64,000 nucleotides of DNA from Candidatus Kaistia colombiensis (lineage in GTDB: Bacteria; Pseudomonadota; Alphaproteobacteria; Rhizobiales; Kaistiaceae): positions 2,556,501-2,620,500 of the forward strand of contig CP119318.1 in assembly GCA_029203105.1 (NCBI GenBank), read 5' to 3'. Positions 54,820-63,747 of the stretch are shown here, one piece after another; the first letter of the stretch is position 1, and the number at the start of each line of letters is the position of its first letter. The position numbers and the translations under genes are program-made. Below the pieces are notes generated by a model. The model did not search any database. It was not told where the DNA came from and worked only from the letters and a program-made list of their open reading frames with translations.

Positions 54820-54900
54820 ACCGCGTCTCAGGCGGGTTGGCAGGACCGTGCCGTCCCGCTATGTCTCCCGGCCAATGCTTATCGATTTGAAGGCTTCATC

Positions 54901-55155
54901 ATGACCGACACGCTGCCCGACCGTCTCTCGAACGACCCGAAGAGCCCTTTCCATGACGAGGCTCTGCTGGAGCGCGGCATCGGCATCCGTTTCAACGGCA
55001 CCGAGAAGACCAATGTCGAGGAATATTGCATCAGCGAGGGCTGGGTCCGCGTCGCTGCCGGCAAGGCGCGCGATCGTTTCGGCAATCCGCTGACGATCAA
55101 GCTCAAAGGTGTCGTCGAGGCCTATCTGCGCAACGACGCCGAAGACGCCGGCTAA
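54901..55155 (+). CDS. DUF3297 family small protein
   Basis: 84 residues. Matches the DUF3297 proteins of proteobacteria (LPDRLSNDPKSPFHDEALLE, GIRFNGTEKTNVEEYCISEG, WVRVAAGKARDRFGNPLTIK). Function unknown. No signal or membrane part. Confidence 0.88.
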   Translation: MTDTLPDRLSNDPKSPFHDEALLERGIGIRFNGTEKTNVEEYCISEGWVRVAAGKARDRFGNPLTIKLKGVVEAYLRNDAEDAG

Positions 55156-55205
55156 GCCGACCAGCCGGTCTGGCTCGCGAGATCCATTCGGCGCGAGCCG
55201 GATCC

Positions 55206-55256
55206 TTGCCTTTCCTTAAGGGAAAGGCCGGCTCGAAGAGCTAGGTGAAGGGTTAG
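55206..55256. repeat. Palindromic repeat, family A copy 5 (short)
   Basis: TTGCCTTTCCTTAAGGGAAAGGCCGGCTCGAAGAGCTAGGTGAAGGGTTAGG. The palindrome CCTTTCCTTAAGGGAAAGG and the GGCTCGAAGAGC module are the counterparts of copy 3 (22757). Overlaps the trhO stop codon. Confidence 0.6.
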
Positions 55257-56017
55257 GAAGGCGTCTCGCCTTCCTCTTCGTCGGCGAGAGCGCGCTCGAC
55301 CAGGCCATGGCCGAGGGCGACCCGCTCGTCGAACACGAAACACTCGCCCTGCCAGAGGCTTTGCTCCGGCGGGATGGTCTCGAGATATTTGAGGATGCCG
55401 CCCTTGAGGTGAAAGACCTCGGCGAAGCCCTGCGAGAGCAGATAGGAGCTCGCCTTCTCGCAGCGAATGCCGCCGGTGCAGAACATCGCGACCTTCTGGT
55501 TCTTGTCCGGATCCAGCGTGCGGCCGACGAAGTCGGGGAATTGCGAGAATTTTCGCGTTTCCGGGTCGAGCGCGCGCTCGAACGTTCCCATCTTCACTTC
55601 GAAGCGGTTGCGCGTATCGACGACAATCACGTCGGGATCCGAGATCAGCGCGTTCCAGTCCTCGGCCGCGACATAGGTGCCGACCTGCTGGGTGGGATCG
55701 ACATGCGGCTGCGCCAGCGTGACGATCTCTTTCTTCAGCCGGACCTTGAGCCGCTTGAACGGCATGGCGGCCGCAGTCGAGAATTTCAGCTCGAGATTGT
55801 CGAGCCGACTGCCGAACAGGGCGCCCTTCTCGAACTCCACCACAATGGCGTCGATCCCGGCCTCCGGACCGGCGATCGTGCCGTTGATCCCCTCCGGCGA
55901 CAGCAGCAATGTGCCGCGAATCTCGTGCGTGTCGCAGAGTTCGAGCAATGGCGCGCGCAGGTCTTCGAAGTCGGGAAGCGACGCGAACTGATAGAGGGCG
56001 GCAACCTTGTATGTCAT
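55253..56017 (-). CDS. trhO: tRNA uridine(34) hydroxylase TrhO (rhodanese-like)
   Basis: 254 residues. Oxygen-dependent hydroxylation of wobble uridine in tRNA. MTYKVAALYQFASLPD and an N-terminal ferredoxin-like part (GTLLLSPEGINGTIAG), then a rhodanese domain with active Cys (AMFCTGGIRCEKASSYLLSQ). VVDTRNRFEVKMGTFERAL is also characteristic. Start at ATG 56017 (conserved N-terminus); upstream frame is unrelated. Confidence 0.93.
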   Translation of the reverse strand: MTYKVAALYQFASLPDFEDLRAPLLELCDTHEIRGTLLLSPEGINGTIAGPEAGIDAIVVEFEKGALFGSRLDNLELKFSTAAAMPFKRLKVRLKKEIVTLAQPHVDPTQQVGTYVAAEDWNALISDPDVIVVDTRNRFEVKMGTFERALDPETRKFSQFPDFVGRTLDPDKNQKVAMFCTGGIRCEKASSYLLSQGFAEVFHLKGGILKYLETIPPEQSLWQGECFVFDERVALGHGLVERALADEEEGETPS

Positions 56018-56156
56018 GGCGCGAGCCAATAACACGATGTCGCGATTGAAGAAATCGCAAGAATGACGCGGTTCGCCCCTAACCAAGGGCGTGCATCGTT
56101 CCTACATGGCGTCGGAGGGCCCGGAGGGGTCCGCCAGCTCAAACAAGGGACGAGAC

Positions 56157-57197
56157 ATGTTTTTCGGCAAGCGCACACCGGTGTTTCTGGCGATGATCGG
56201 CATCGCCACGGCGATGAGCTTCGCTGTCGTGGACGACGCGGACGCCCGCCGGGGCGGGAGCTTCGGCAGCCGCGGCACGCGTACCTTCCAGGCCCCTGCC
56301 ACCACGCCGACGGCGCCGCGCACGGCCCAGCCGGTCGAGCGCTCGATGACGCAGCCGAACGCCGGCCAGACCACCAATGCCGCTCGTCCGGCCCAGGCCT
56401 CGCGCCCCGGCTTCCTGGGTGGCCTCGGCGGCTCGATGCTCGGCGGCCTGCTGGTGGGCGGCCTGATCGGCATGCTGCTCGGCAACGGCCTGGGCGGCAT
56501 GGCCGGCGCTTTTGGCTTCATCCTGCAGATCGCGCTGCTCGCGATCGGCGCCATGTTCCTGTTCCGCTTCCTCAGCAATCGCAATCGCCCGGCCGGTTCC
56601 GCCGCGGGCATGGCCGACGCTGCACCGGCTGGCATGGCTCGCGGCATGCCGGCGGATGCTCCGGCGACGGATGCCCCCACCGCGACCGCTCGCAACGGCC
56701 TCGGCGCGGGCCTTGGCGGTTTCGGCGGACTCGGCGGCTTCGGTTCGGGCGCCAAGGCGGCGCGGCCGGCCAATGCGATGAATGCCAATGACGAGGTCGG
56801 CATTACCGGCGACGATCTCGACGCGTTCCAGAAGCTCCTCGGCGACGTCCAGGGCGCCTTCGGCCGCGAGGACTATGCCGCCCTGCGCCAGCATACGACG
56901 CCGGAGATTATGTCCTACCTCTCCGAGGAACTAAGCCAGAACGCCACCAGCGGCCATCGCAACGACGTCACCGACGTCAAGCTGTTGCAGGGCGATCTTG
57001 CCGAGGCCTGGCGCGAGGGCGATACCGACTATGCCACGGTCGCCATGCGCTATGAGAGCCGGGACGTCATGCGCGACCGGGCGACCGGCGCGGTCGTCTC
57101 GGGCGACGCAGACGCGCCGACGGAGACGACGGAGATCTGGACCTTCGCGCGCCAGTCCGGCGGCGAGTGGAAGCTCTCGGCGATCCAGGAGGCCTGA
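56157..57197 (+). CDS. Tim44-like domain membrane protein
   Basis: 346 residues. An N-terminal signal/anchor (KRTPVFLAMIGIATAMSFAV), a long Ala/Pro/Gly-rich stretch, a Gly-rich hydrophobic segment (LGGLLVGGLIGMLLGNGLGG), a membrane helix (AFGFILQIALLAIGAMFLFR), and a C-terminal Tim44-like domain from about residue 225 (DDLDAFQKLLGDVQGAFGRE, LAEAWREGDTDYATVAMRYE, TETTEIWTFARQSGGEWKLS). Bacterial family proteins of this design are common in alphaproteobacteria, role unknown. Confidence 0.85.
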   Translation: MFFGKRTPVFLAMIGIATAMSFAVVDDADARRGGSFGSRGTRTFQAPATTPTAPRTAQPVERSMTQPNAGQTTNAARPAQASRPGFLGGLGGSMLGGLLVGGLIGMLLGNGLGGMAGAFGFILQIALLAIGAMFLFRFLSNRNRPAGSAAGMADAAPAGMARGMPADAPATDAPTATARNGLGAGLGGFGGLGGFGSGAKAARPANAMNANDEVGITGDDLDAFQKLLGDVQGAFGREDYAALRQHTTPEIMSYLSEELSQNATSGHRNDVTDVKLLQGDLAEAWREGDTDYATVAMRYESRDVMRDRATGAVVSGDADAPTETTEIWTFARQSGGEWKLSAIQEA

Positions 57198-57298
57198 TCG
57201 ACCGTCGCGCCGCCAAGGCGCCGGCATGGAAATGCGTGGCGGGTCCGGCTAGTCTCCGGATCCGCCATTTTTGTCTGGGCGCCCAAATGGGAATTCGG

Positions 57299-58009
57299 AT
57301 GCCGTCTCGCAGATCTTCCCTCACCGCCATCGGTTTCGACGCCGACGACACGCTCTGGCAGAACGAGCAGTTCTACCGGATGACGGAGCAGCGCTTCCTC
57401 GATCTGTTGGCCGAGCATGGCGACAGGGAAGAGATCTCGCGCCGGCTCAACGAGGCCGAGCGGCGCAACCTCAAGCTCTACGGCTTCGGCATCAAGGGCT
57501 TCACGCTCTCCATGGTCGAGACGGCGATCGAGATGACAGGCGGGCGCATCCCTTCCGCGGCGATCAGCGAGATCCTCGCCGCCGGCCGTGACATGCTGGT
57601 GCACCCCGTCGAGACGCTGCCGCATGTGCGCGAGACGCTGGAGCAGCTCTCCGGCGCCTATCGGCTGATCCTGATCACCAAGGGTGATCTGTTCGACCAG
57701 GAACGCAAGCTGGCCGCGTCCGGGCTCGGCGATCTGTTCGACGCCGTCGAGATCGTCAGCGACAAGAACGCCTCGACCTATCAGCGCATCTTCACCCGCC
57801 ATGCCGACGGGCCGGCGCATAGCATGATGGTCGGCAATTCGCTGAAATCCGACATCGTGCCGGCGATCGAGGCGGGAAGCTGGGGCGTCTATGTCCCGCA
57901 TGACCTGACCTGGTCGTTTGAACAGGTCGAGGCGCCCCATGGCGCGCCGCGTTTCCGCGAGGTGCCGCATCTGGGAGAGTTGCTGGCGCTGATCGCCATG
58001 CTCGACTGA
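57299..58009 (+). CDS. HAD family hydrolase
   Basis: 236 residues. Nucleophile and acid Asp in GFDADDTLWQNE (DxD), Thr/Ser motif LILITKGDL, Lys in VSDKNASTY, and motif IV GNSLKSDIVPA. Likely a phosphatase of small molecules with a cap domain; substrate not predictable. Start at ATG 57299 (MPSRRSSLTAIGFDADD); ATG 57287 is possible. Followed by a shared terminator. Confidence 0.9.
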   Translation: MPSRRSSLTAIGFDADDTLWQNEQFYRMTEQRFLDLLAEHGDREEISRRLNEAERRNLKLYGFGIKGFTLSMVETAIEMTGGRIPSAAISEILAAGRDMLVHPVETLPHVRETLEQLSGAYRLILITKGDLFDQERKLAASGLGDLFDAVEIVSDKNASTYQRIFTRHADGPAHSMMVGNSLKSDIVPAIEAGSWGVYVPHDLTWSFEQVEAPHGAPRFREVPHLGELLALIAMLD

Positions 58010-58037
58010 CGCCGTCGACCACGGCGCCATGAAGAGA

Positions 58038-58064
58038 AAGGGCGAGGCCTCGTGCCTCGCCCTT
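58038..58064. terminator. Bidirectional terminator
   Basis: 11-bp perfect stem (58038-58048 with 58054-58064, AAGGGCGAGGC and complement), loop CTCGT, followed by CTGCTTTC on the plus strand and CTCTTC on the minus. Between the HAD gene and the convergent DUF1254 gene. Confidence 0.8.
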
Positions 58065-58089
58065 CTGCTTTCTGACGGGTACCGTGGCC

Positions 58090-59544
58090 CTATTGCGCCA
58101 GGATCTGCGCTGGCTCCGCCTTTTCGATCGGCGGGGGATTCCAGCGACCGGTCAGCGCGGCGCTTTGCGGCGCGTAGAGGCGCATGGTCAGGTTGAATGG
58201 GCCCTTGGGCGCCGGCAGCCAATTGGCCTCCCTGTCCTTGCCAGGGCTGGCGTTCTGGAAATGGAGGTCCAGCGAGCCGTCGGCGTTCTTGACGAAGGGC
58301 ATCCAGCTCGACACGGCGAAGCGGTTGAGCGGATTGGCCACCTGGAAGCCTTGCGGATCATAGAGCGTGACCGACCAGAAGGCGTCGACGGGCGGCAGCT
58401 GGCTGGCCTCGAAATGCAGGACGTAGTCGTTGGCGCCATCCAACGGCTTGCCGGACGCATCGCCGAGATTGAGCGGATAGATCGCGTCCTCCGGCAGGTT
58501 GGCGCCGAGCCCGAGCTGCGAGACGATCGCCCGCTTCAGATAGTAATTGCCATAGACGCCCATGGTGTTGGTGTTCATGGACCAGCCGTTCACGACATCC
58601 GCTAGCGTCTTTACCTTCCACTTCATCAGGTCTTGGGCTGCCGCCGGTGCCGCCTTCAAGCCCTCCTGGACCTCCGGCGAAAGCGTGGCGAAGTTGAAGT
58701 CCTGGCCGGGTACGATGCCGATCCTGGCGAGACCCGCGACCATCGGCTGGTCGGTGATGTGGGGCGGATGCAGTTTCAGGAGATCAGCGGCCCGGGCGAA
58801 GTAGCTGTCGGCCGACATGCTGTCGACAATAACCTTGGGCGGCGTCTTCATGTCGATCGCGGGATCGATCTTCGCGACCGGGGCCTTGGCGTCCTTGCCC
58901 CATTCGGACAGGGGAACGATCTTGTAACCCGCCTGCACCTTGTGGACAGCGTCATAGTCCGCCGGACCGTCGGTCTTTGTCCGGCCGATGATCCAGACAT
59001 AGGGCGTGGGCGCCTCGATCCGGCTCATTCCTTCTGGCAGGTTGAATTGCTCGCGCCAGCCCTCCTTGAGGTCGGGTCGCCATCCGGGCGGGGTGATCAG
59101 ATAATTCGCCGCCGCCGTTCCGGTCGTGCGCCAGCCGGGCGAGGCGAAGACATCCGTCCACATATCGAGCATCGGCAGCAGGAAATAGCGGCCGCCCGTA
59201 TCGGGGCTGGAGACGACCATCGGCTCCTTGGTCATGTCGAGCCACGCGCTGGAATAGAGCGTGTCGAAGTTGGGACGGACAACGACCTTGAAGTCGGCCG
59301 GGGGAAACTCCGGGATGTTGTTGAACATGTTCATCGGGCCGCGACCGAGTTCCTTGCCCGGCTCGATGTTGGTGCTCTGCTGCCGGGTCAGGTCCATGGT
59401 GATGAGCGGATAGAAATAGAGATAGGCGTCGACGCCGATGGCCTGGGCCTGATCCTTGGTCAGGGCCGGCTCGGCATGTGCTGGTAGCGAAACGGCGGCT
59501 GCCAGCGCAGCCCCCAGCGTCGCCGCGATCCATTGAGTACGCAT
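58090..59544 (-). CDS. DUF1254/DUF1214 secreted protein
   Basis: 484 residues. Signal peptide (MRTQWIAATLGAALAAAVSL, cleavage near AHA-EP), then DUF1254 (GVDAYLYFYPLITMDLTRQQ) and DUF1214 (YPLNLGDASGKPLDGANDYV, FWSVTLYDPQGFQVANPLNR). These paired domains occur in a widespread periplasmic family of unknown function. Start at ATG 59544 for the signal peptide. Own terminator; promoter region upstream holds an operator-like repeat. Confidence 0.9.
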   Translation of the reverse strand: MRTQWIAATLGAALAAAVSLPAHAEPALTKDQAQAIGVDAYLYFYPLITMDLTRQQSTNIEPGKELGRGPMNMFNNIPEFPPADFKVVVRPNFDTLYSSAWLDMTKEPMVVSSPDTGGRYFLLPMLDMWTDVFASPGWRTTGTAAANYLITPPGWRPDLKEGWREQFNLPEGMSRIEAPTPYVWIIGRTKTDGPADYDAVHKVQAGYKIVPLSEWGKDAKAPVAKIDPAIDMKTPPKVIVDSMSADSYFARAADLLKLHPPHITDQPMVAGLARIGIVPGQDFNFATLSPEVQEGLKAAPAAAQDLMKWKVKTLADVVNGWSMNTNTMGVYGNYYLKRAIVSQLGLGANLPEDAIYPLNLGDASGKPLDGANDYVLHFEASQLPPVDAFWSVTLYDPQGFQVANPLNRFAVSSWMPFVKNADGSLDLHFQNASPGKDREANWLPAPKGPFNLTMRLYAPQSAALTGRWNPPPIEKAEPAQILAQ

Positions 59545-59847
59545 CAGCCTGGCCTGCTTTCTCCGCCTGTGGCGGGCATGGGTGAGGTGTTCTGCGGGTT
59601 GCAACTATGGTGATCGGCAGCATTCCGTCGAGTAAATTCGGATTGAATTCGAGGTTTACTCCTGAAAGCCCTGCTTTCCGACGCTGAATGCGGATCATTT
59701 ATGTTCTGCGATCCGTATCAACTTGATCGTTGCCGCCACGCAGTGAAAATGCGTCGCTCGCACAGTCTTGACCGGGCCGACGGAACGAGCCTGCGGCCGG
59801 CGAATTGTTCATCGATGCCCTCCGGGGGCCGAGAGGAGACATGCGCC
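59545..59847. other. Intergenic region DUF1254 / VOC with operator-like inverted repeat
   Basis: 303 bases between divergent genes. A perfect inverted repeat GAGTAAA (59630-59636) and TTTACTC (59655-59661) encloses TTCGGATTGAATTCGAGG. It is AT-rich compared with the surroundings and has the form of a dyad operator. No gene seen in the remaining sequence. Confidence 0.45.
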
Positions 59848-60291
59848 ATGGTCAATGTCGTCGGGATCGATCATCTCGTCATCCGCGTCGGCGATTTCGA
59901 AAGATCGAAGGCGTTCTACGGGCGTCTGTTCGCCTTTCTCGGCTTCGAGGTGCTCGGCGACTACGGCGATACGATCGGCTGGACCAACGGCAAGACGCGC
60001 TTCTGGATCGGCGAGGCCGACGCCGAGGGCAAGAAGCACCGGCACCGCATCGGCGACATCGGCTTTCACCACTATGCCTTCGAGTTGCGCAACCGGAAGG
60101 ACGTCGACGACCTGCAGACGTTCCTGAAGCAGGAGAACGTCGAAATCGTCGATCCGGCGGCCGAGTATTACGATGACTACTATGCCGTGTTCTTCCTGGA
60201 TCCCGACGGGCTGAAGCTCGAAGGCATGAAATATGGCGAGAACGCCGCCCGCCACGCGGCGAAGGGCACCACGGCGGGGAGGGGCGGCTGA
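59848..60291 (+). CDS. VOC (glyoxalase/dioxygenase) family protein
   Basis: 147 residues. VNVVGIDHLVIRVGDFERSK starts the first module with a metal-type His; RIGDIGFHHYAFELRNRKDV starts the second and VFFLDPDGLKLEGMKYGE has the terminal Glu. The H/H/E pattern is compatible with a metallo-dioxygenase or glyoxalase I-like enzyme. ATG 59848 after GAGAGGAGA. Divergent from the DUF1254 gene. Confidence 0.9.
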   Translation: MVNVVGIDHLVIRVGDFERSKAFYGRLFAFLGFEVLGDYGDTIGWTNGKTRFWIGEADAEGKKHRHRIGDIGFHHYAFELRNRKDVDDLQTFLKQENVEIVDPAAEYYDDYYAVFFLDPDGLKLEGMKYGENAARHAAKGTTAGRGG

Positions 60292-60338
60292 ATGCGTCCG
60301 AAGGCGGTGTGTCCTGTGATCGGACCGGGAGCAGACGG

Positions 60339-60863
60339 ATGACCAACGTCGAATCCGCGCTCGTCCGCTTCCATGCCGGTGTGGCGACAGACATCGAGGG
60401 CCGCCGGATCGCGGAGATCCTCGGCTGGGGAGACGACGATCTCGAGCGGGTTCATGACTACATCCAGTGGCTGTTTCCGCTTCCGGAGCGGAGCGGCTTC
60501 AATCCGGATGCGCCGATCCTGACGCCGGCAGATATCGCGGCATTCCGGCAGCGCGCCGACCTTCGCGCCTCACTGCATAAGGCGTTCCTGCGGCTGCTGG
60601 CGTTCTACGGTTTCGCCGAGGCGAGGGCGGATGGCGGCATCGAGATCGTCCGGACCGAAGAGTTCCCGCTACAGGCGCGGAACTGGCTCCGGCCCGGCAA
60701 TCACAACCTGCTGCGCATCAGCCGTATCCTGCGGGCCCTGACGCTACTGGGCCTCGAGCGCGAGGCGCGCGCCTTCCTGGCCGCGCTCGAAGCGCTCCAT
60801 GGCGAGGCCGGCGATCGGCTCGGGCCGGTAGCGCTCTCCTACTGGCGACGGGCGGTCCAATAG
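60339..60863 (+). CDS. Opioid growth factor receptor (OGFr) N-domain-like protein
   Basis: 174 residues. Phrase VHDYIQWLFPLPERSGFNPD with APILTPADIAAF is the hallmark of the OGFr_N domain, named after a vertebrate protein but common in bacteria; also LRPGNHNLLRISRILRALTL. All helical, cytosolic, function unknown. Start at ATG 60339. It may be co-transcribed with the VOC gene (47 bases upstream). Confidence 0.85.
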   Translation: MTNVESALVRFHAGVATDIEGRRIAEILGWGDDDLERVHDYIQWLFPLPERSGFNPDAPILTPADIAAFRQRADLRASLHKAFLRLLAFYGFAEARADGGIEIVRTEEFPLQARNWLRPGNHNLLRISRILRALTLLGLEREARAFLAALEALHGEAGDRLGPVALSYWRRAVQ

Positions 60864-60946
60864 TCTCGGCTGGCCCGCGGGGCCATGGCCAAGTCATTGC
60901 TAGGCGCCGATGCCGCTTTGTGCGCGCCTCGCCGCGGGAGGGGAAG

Positions 60947-62986
60947 CTAGTCCGTCTTGTCGTGGAAGAAGTCGTAGATCGTGCGCGCCATCTGCTCGGA
61001 AATGCCGGGCACGCCGAGCAGGTCCGGCACGCTGGCGCGACCGACGGCCTTGGCGGTGCCGAAATGGGCGAGCAGGGCGCGCTTGCGCGTCGGGCCGATG
61101 CCGTCGATCTCGTCGAGCGGGCTCTTGGTCAGCGCCGCCTTGCGCTTGGCCCGATGGGTGCCGATGGCGAAGCGGTGCGCCTCGTCGCGCAGGCGCTGGA
61201 CGAAATAGAGCACCGGATCGCGCGGCTGCAGCATGAACGCCTCGCGCCCGGGCACGAAGAATTTTTCGCGGCCGGCGTCGCGGTCGGGACCCTTGGCGAT
61301 GCCGATCAGCGGCACTTGGTCGGTCAGGCCCAGTTCGTCGATGATGGTTTGCGCCGCCGAGAGCTGGCCCTGGCCGCCGTCGATGAAGACGAGATCCGGC
61401 CACGGACCGAAGCCGTCCTCGTCGCGCGGCGCGGTCTCGCGCGAGCCGACTTCCTTGACCAGCCGCGAGAAGCGTCGGGTCAGCACCTCGCGCATCATGC
61501 CGAAATCGTCGCCGGGCGTGATGTCTTCCGAGCGGATATTGAACTTGCGGTACTGGTTCTTCACGAAGCCGTTCGGCCCGGCGACGATCATGCCGCCGAC
61601 GGCGTTGGTGCCCATGATGTGGCTGTTGTCATAGACCTCGATGCGGCGCGGCGGCGCCTCGAGGCCGAAGGCTTCGGCGACGCCTTCGAGCAGGCGGGCC
61701 TGGCTGGAGGTCTCCGCCAGGCTGCGGCCGAGCGCCTCGCGCGCATTGAGCAGCGCGTGCTCGACCAGATCCTTCTTCTCGCCGCGCTTCGGCACGGCGA
61801 TCTCGACCTTGTGCCCGGCATGCTCCGAAAGCGCCGCGGCAATCAGGTCCATCTCCTCCACCTCGTGGCTCAGGAGGATGAGCGCCGGAACCGGCTTGTC
61901 TTGATAGAACTGCGCCAGGAAGGCGCCAAGAATCTCGGCGGCGTCGAGGCTCTTGTCGGCGCGCGGATAGAAGGCGTGGTTGCCCCAGTTCTGGCCCGTG
62001 CGGAAGAAGAACACCTGCACGCAGTTCTGGCCGCCTTCCTGATGCACCGCCAGCACGTCCGCCTCGTCGACGGATTGCGGGTTGATGCCTTGGTGCGACT
62101 GCACATGCGAGAGCGCGGCGATGCGGTCGCGATAGATGGCGGCGCGCTCGAAATCGAGATCGGCGCTGGCGGCCTCCATGGCGCGGGCGAGGTCCGTCTT
62201 GATCGCCGAGGACTTGCCGGTGAGAAAACCCTTCGCCTCGCGCACCAGTTCGGCATAGTCGCCGAGCGCGATCTCGCCGGTGCAGGGGGCGGAGCAGCGC
62301 TTGATCTGGAACAGCAGGCAGGGCCGTGTCCGGCTCTCATAGACGGAATCGGTGCAGGTGCGGATCAGGAACGCGCGCTGCATGGCGTTCATCGTGCTGC
62401 CGACGGCGCCGGCCGAGGCGAACGGGCCGTAATAGTCGCCGCCGCGGCTGCGCGCGCCGCGATGTTTCACCAGCTGCGGGGCTTCGTGGTCGGTGATCAG
62501 GATGTAGGGGAACGACTTGTCGTCACGCAGCAGCACATTGTAGCGCGGCCGCAGGCGCTTGATCAGGTTCGCCTCCAGCAGCAGCGCTTCCGTCTCGGTG
62601 CGCGTCGTGACGAATTCCATCGTCGCCGTTTGCTGGATCATGCGGATGATCCGGTTCGACTGCATGCCGATGCGCGTGTAGCTGGTGACGCGCTTCTTCA
62701 GGTTCCGCGCCTTGCCGACATAGAGAACGTTGCCGTTCTGGTCGAACATGCGGTAGACGCCAGGCGCGTTGGGCAGGCGGGTGACGAAGTCGGCGATGAC
62801 CGCCGCCCCCCGGCCGCGCGCCACCAGTTCGCCGCCCGCCTCGAAGGCGGCCTCGGCCGGCTGCGCGTCGTTGGTCGGCTTCGTGCCGTCGGTCGCCTTG
62901 GCGTCTTCGGTCGGCAGCGCCGAGGGCTCGCCGGTTTCGGCGGCGATCTCGAGCTTGTCGTTGTCGTTGGGAGGCAGGGTGTTCAC
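60947..62986 (-). CDS. uvrC: Excinuclease ABC subunit C (UvrC)
   Basis: 679 residues from a GTG. Nuclease of nucleotide excision repair that makes the 3' and 5' incisions. GIY-YIG domain ([20 protein letters not shown]), a Cys cluster in [16 protein letters not shown] domain ([20 protein letters not shown]), the C-terminal endonuclease domain ([19 protein letters not shown] with catalytic Asp) and helix-hairpin-helix tail ([20 protein letters not shown]). About 70 residues longer than E. coli because of an acidic N-terminal extension. Start overlaps the SDR stop in GTGA. Confidence 0.96.
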   Translation of the reverse strand: MNTLPPNDNDKLEIAAETGEPSALPTEDAKATDGTKPTNDAQPAEAAFEAGGELVARGRGAAVIADFVTRLPNAPGVYRMFDQNGNVLYVGKARNLKKRVTSYTRIGMQSNRIIRMIQQTATMEFVTTRTETEALLLEANLIKRLRPRYNVLLRDDKSFPYILITDHEAPQLVKHRGARSRGGDYYGPFASAGAVGSTMNAMQRAFLIRTCTDSVYESRTRPCLLFQIKRCSAPCTGEIALGDYAELVREAKGFLTGKSSAIKTDLARAMEAASADLDFERAAIYRDRIAALSHVQSHQGINPQSVDEADVLAVHQEGGQNCVQVFFFRTGQNWGNHAFYPRADKSLDAAEILGAFLAQFYQDKPVPALILLSHEVEEMDLIAAALSEHAGHKVEIAVPKRGEKKDLVEHALLNAREALGRSLAETSSQARLLEGVAEAFGLEAPPRRIEVYDNSHIMGTNAVGGMIVAGPNGFVKNQYRKFNIRSEDITPGDDFGMMREVLTRRFSRLVKEVGSRETAPRDEDGFGPWPDLVFIDGGQGQLSAAQTIIDELGLTDQVPLIGIAKGPDRDAGREKFFVPGREAFMLQPRDPVLYFVQRLRDEAHRFAIGTHRAKRKAALTKSPLDEIDGIGPTRKRALLAHFGTAKAVGRASVPDLLGVPGISEQMARTIYDFFHDKTD

Positions 62987-63747
62987 TCGCTGATGCCTAC
63001 GATATCAGGCGTTTCCCATGCAAGATGCTGCCCGCCATCGAGCGCGATCATCTGGCCGGTGATGGAACGTGTCTCATACAGATATCGTATCGTCCGTCCG
63101 AATTCGCAAAGATCCGGTCCGTGCCGCAGCAGGACCGCTTCGGCCTGCTTACGGAACTCAGCCGGATCCTGACGCGGCGATGGCAGGGTGGGCCCCGGCC
63201 CGATGGCATTGACGCGGATGCGCGGCGCCAGCGCCTGCGCCAGCGTGCGGGTTGCGGTCAGCAGGCCTGATTTCGAGAGCTGGTAGGACAGAAAATGTGG
63301 CGTCGTCTTCCAGGCGCGCTGGTCGATCATGTTGACGACGAGACCCTCGCGGTCGGCGGGAAGCTGGGCTGCGAAGGCGTCGGCAAGGAAGACGGGCGCG
63401 GCGAGGTTGACCGCCGTCTGGCGCTGGAAGCGCGCGGCGTCGAGCTCGCCGATACCGTCCGCTTCGAAGATCGAGGCGTTGTTGACCAGCAGCGTCAGCG
63501 GGCCGAGCGCCTCCGCGGCCCTGGCGGGCAGGGCGCGGGCGGCATCGAGATCGGAGAGATCGGCTGTGACCACGACGGCGCGGCCGCCCTGGCGACGGAT
63601 GTCGTCGGCGAGTGCCTCCGCGACGTCGACGGAGCTTCGGCAATGGATGGCGACGGCGAAGCCGTTTTGGGCGAGGTCCTCGACGATCGCGCGGCCGATT
63701 CGTCGCGCGCCGCCGGTGACCAGCGCTGTGCCCTTTTCGTCCGTCAT
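62983..63747 (-). CDS. SDR family oxidoreductase (pteridine reductase-like)
   Basis: 254 residues. [20 protein letters not shown] has the arginine-containing TGGARR loop of NADPH-using pteridine reductase/FolM-like SDRs. [20 protein letters not shown] with Tyr/Lys, and [11 protein letters not shown] follow. The C-terminus ends with [11 protein letters not shown], common to this subgroup. A role in folate or pterin reduction is inferred. Translationally coupled to uvrC, a frequent pair in alphaproteobacteria. Confidence 0.9.
   Translation of the reverse strand: MTDEKGTALVTGGARRIGRAIVEDLAQNGFAVAIHCRSSVDVAEALADDIRRQGGRAVVVTADLSDLDAARALPARAAEALGPLTLLVNNASIFEADGIGELDAARFQRQTAVNLAAPVFLADAFAAQLPADREGLVVNMIDQRAWKTTPHFLSYQLSKSGLLTATRTLAQALAPRIRVNAIGPGPTLPSPRQDPAEFRKQAEAVLLRHGPDLCEFGRTIRYLYETRSITGQMIALDGGQHLAWETPDIVGISE

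Noticed and set aside
60920..63172. A 750-codon open frame antisense to uvrC
   Set aside because: A shadow of uvrC: no start signal, no domain, and it runs through two real genes of the other strand.
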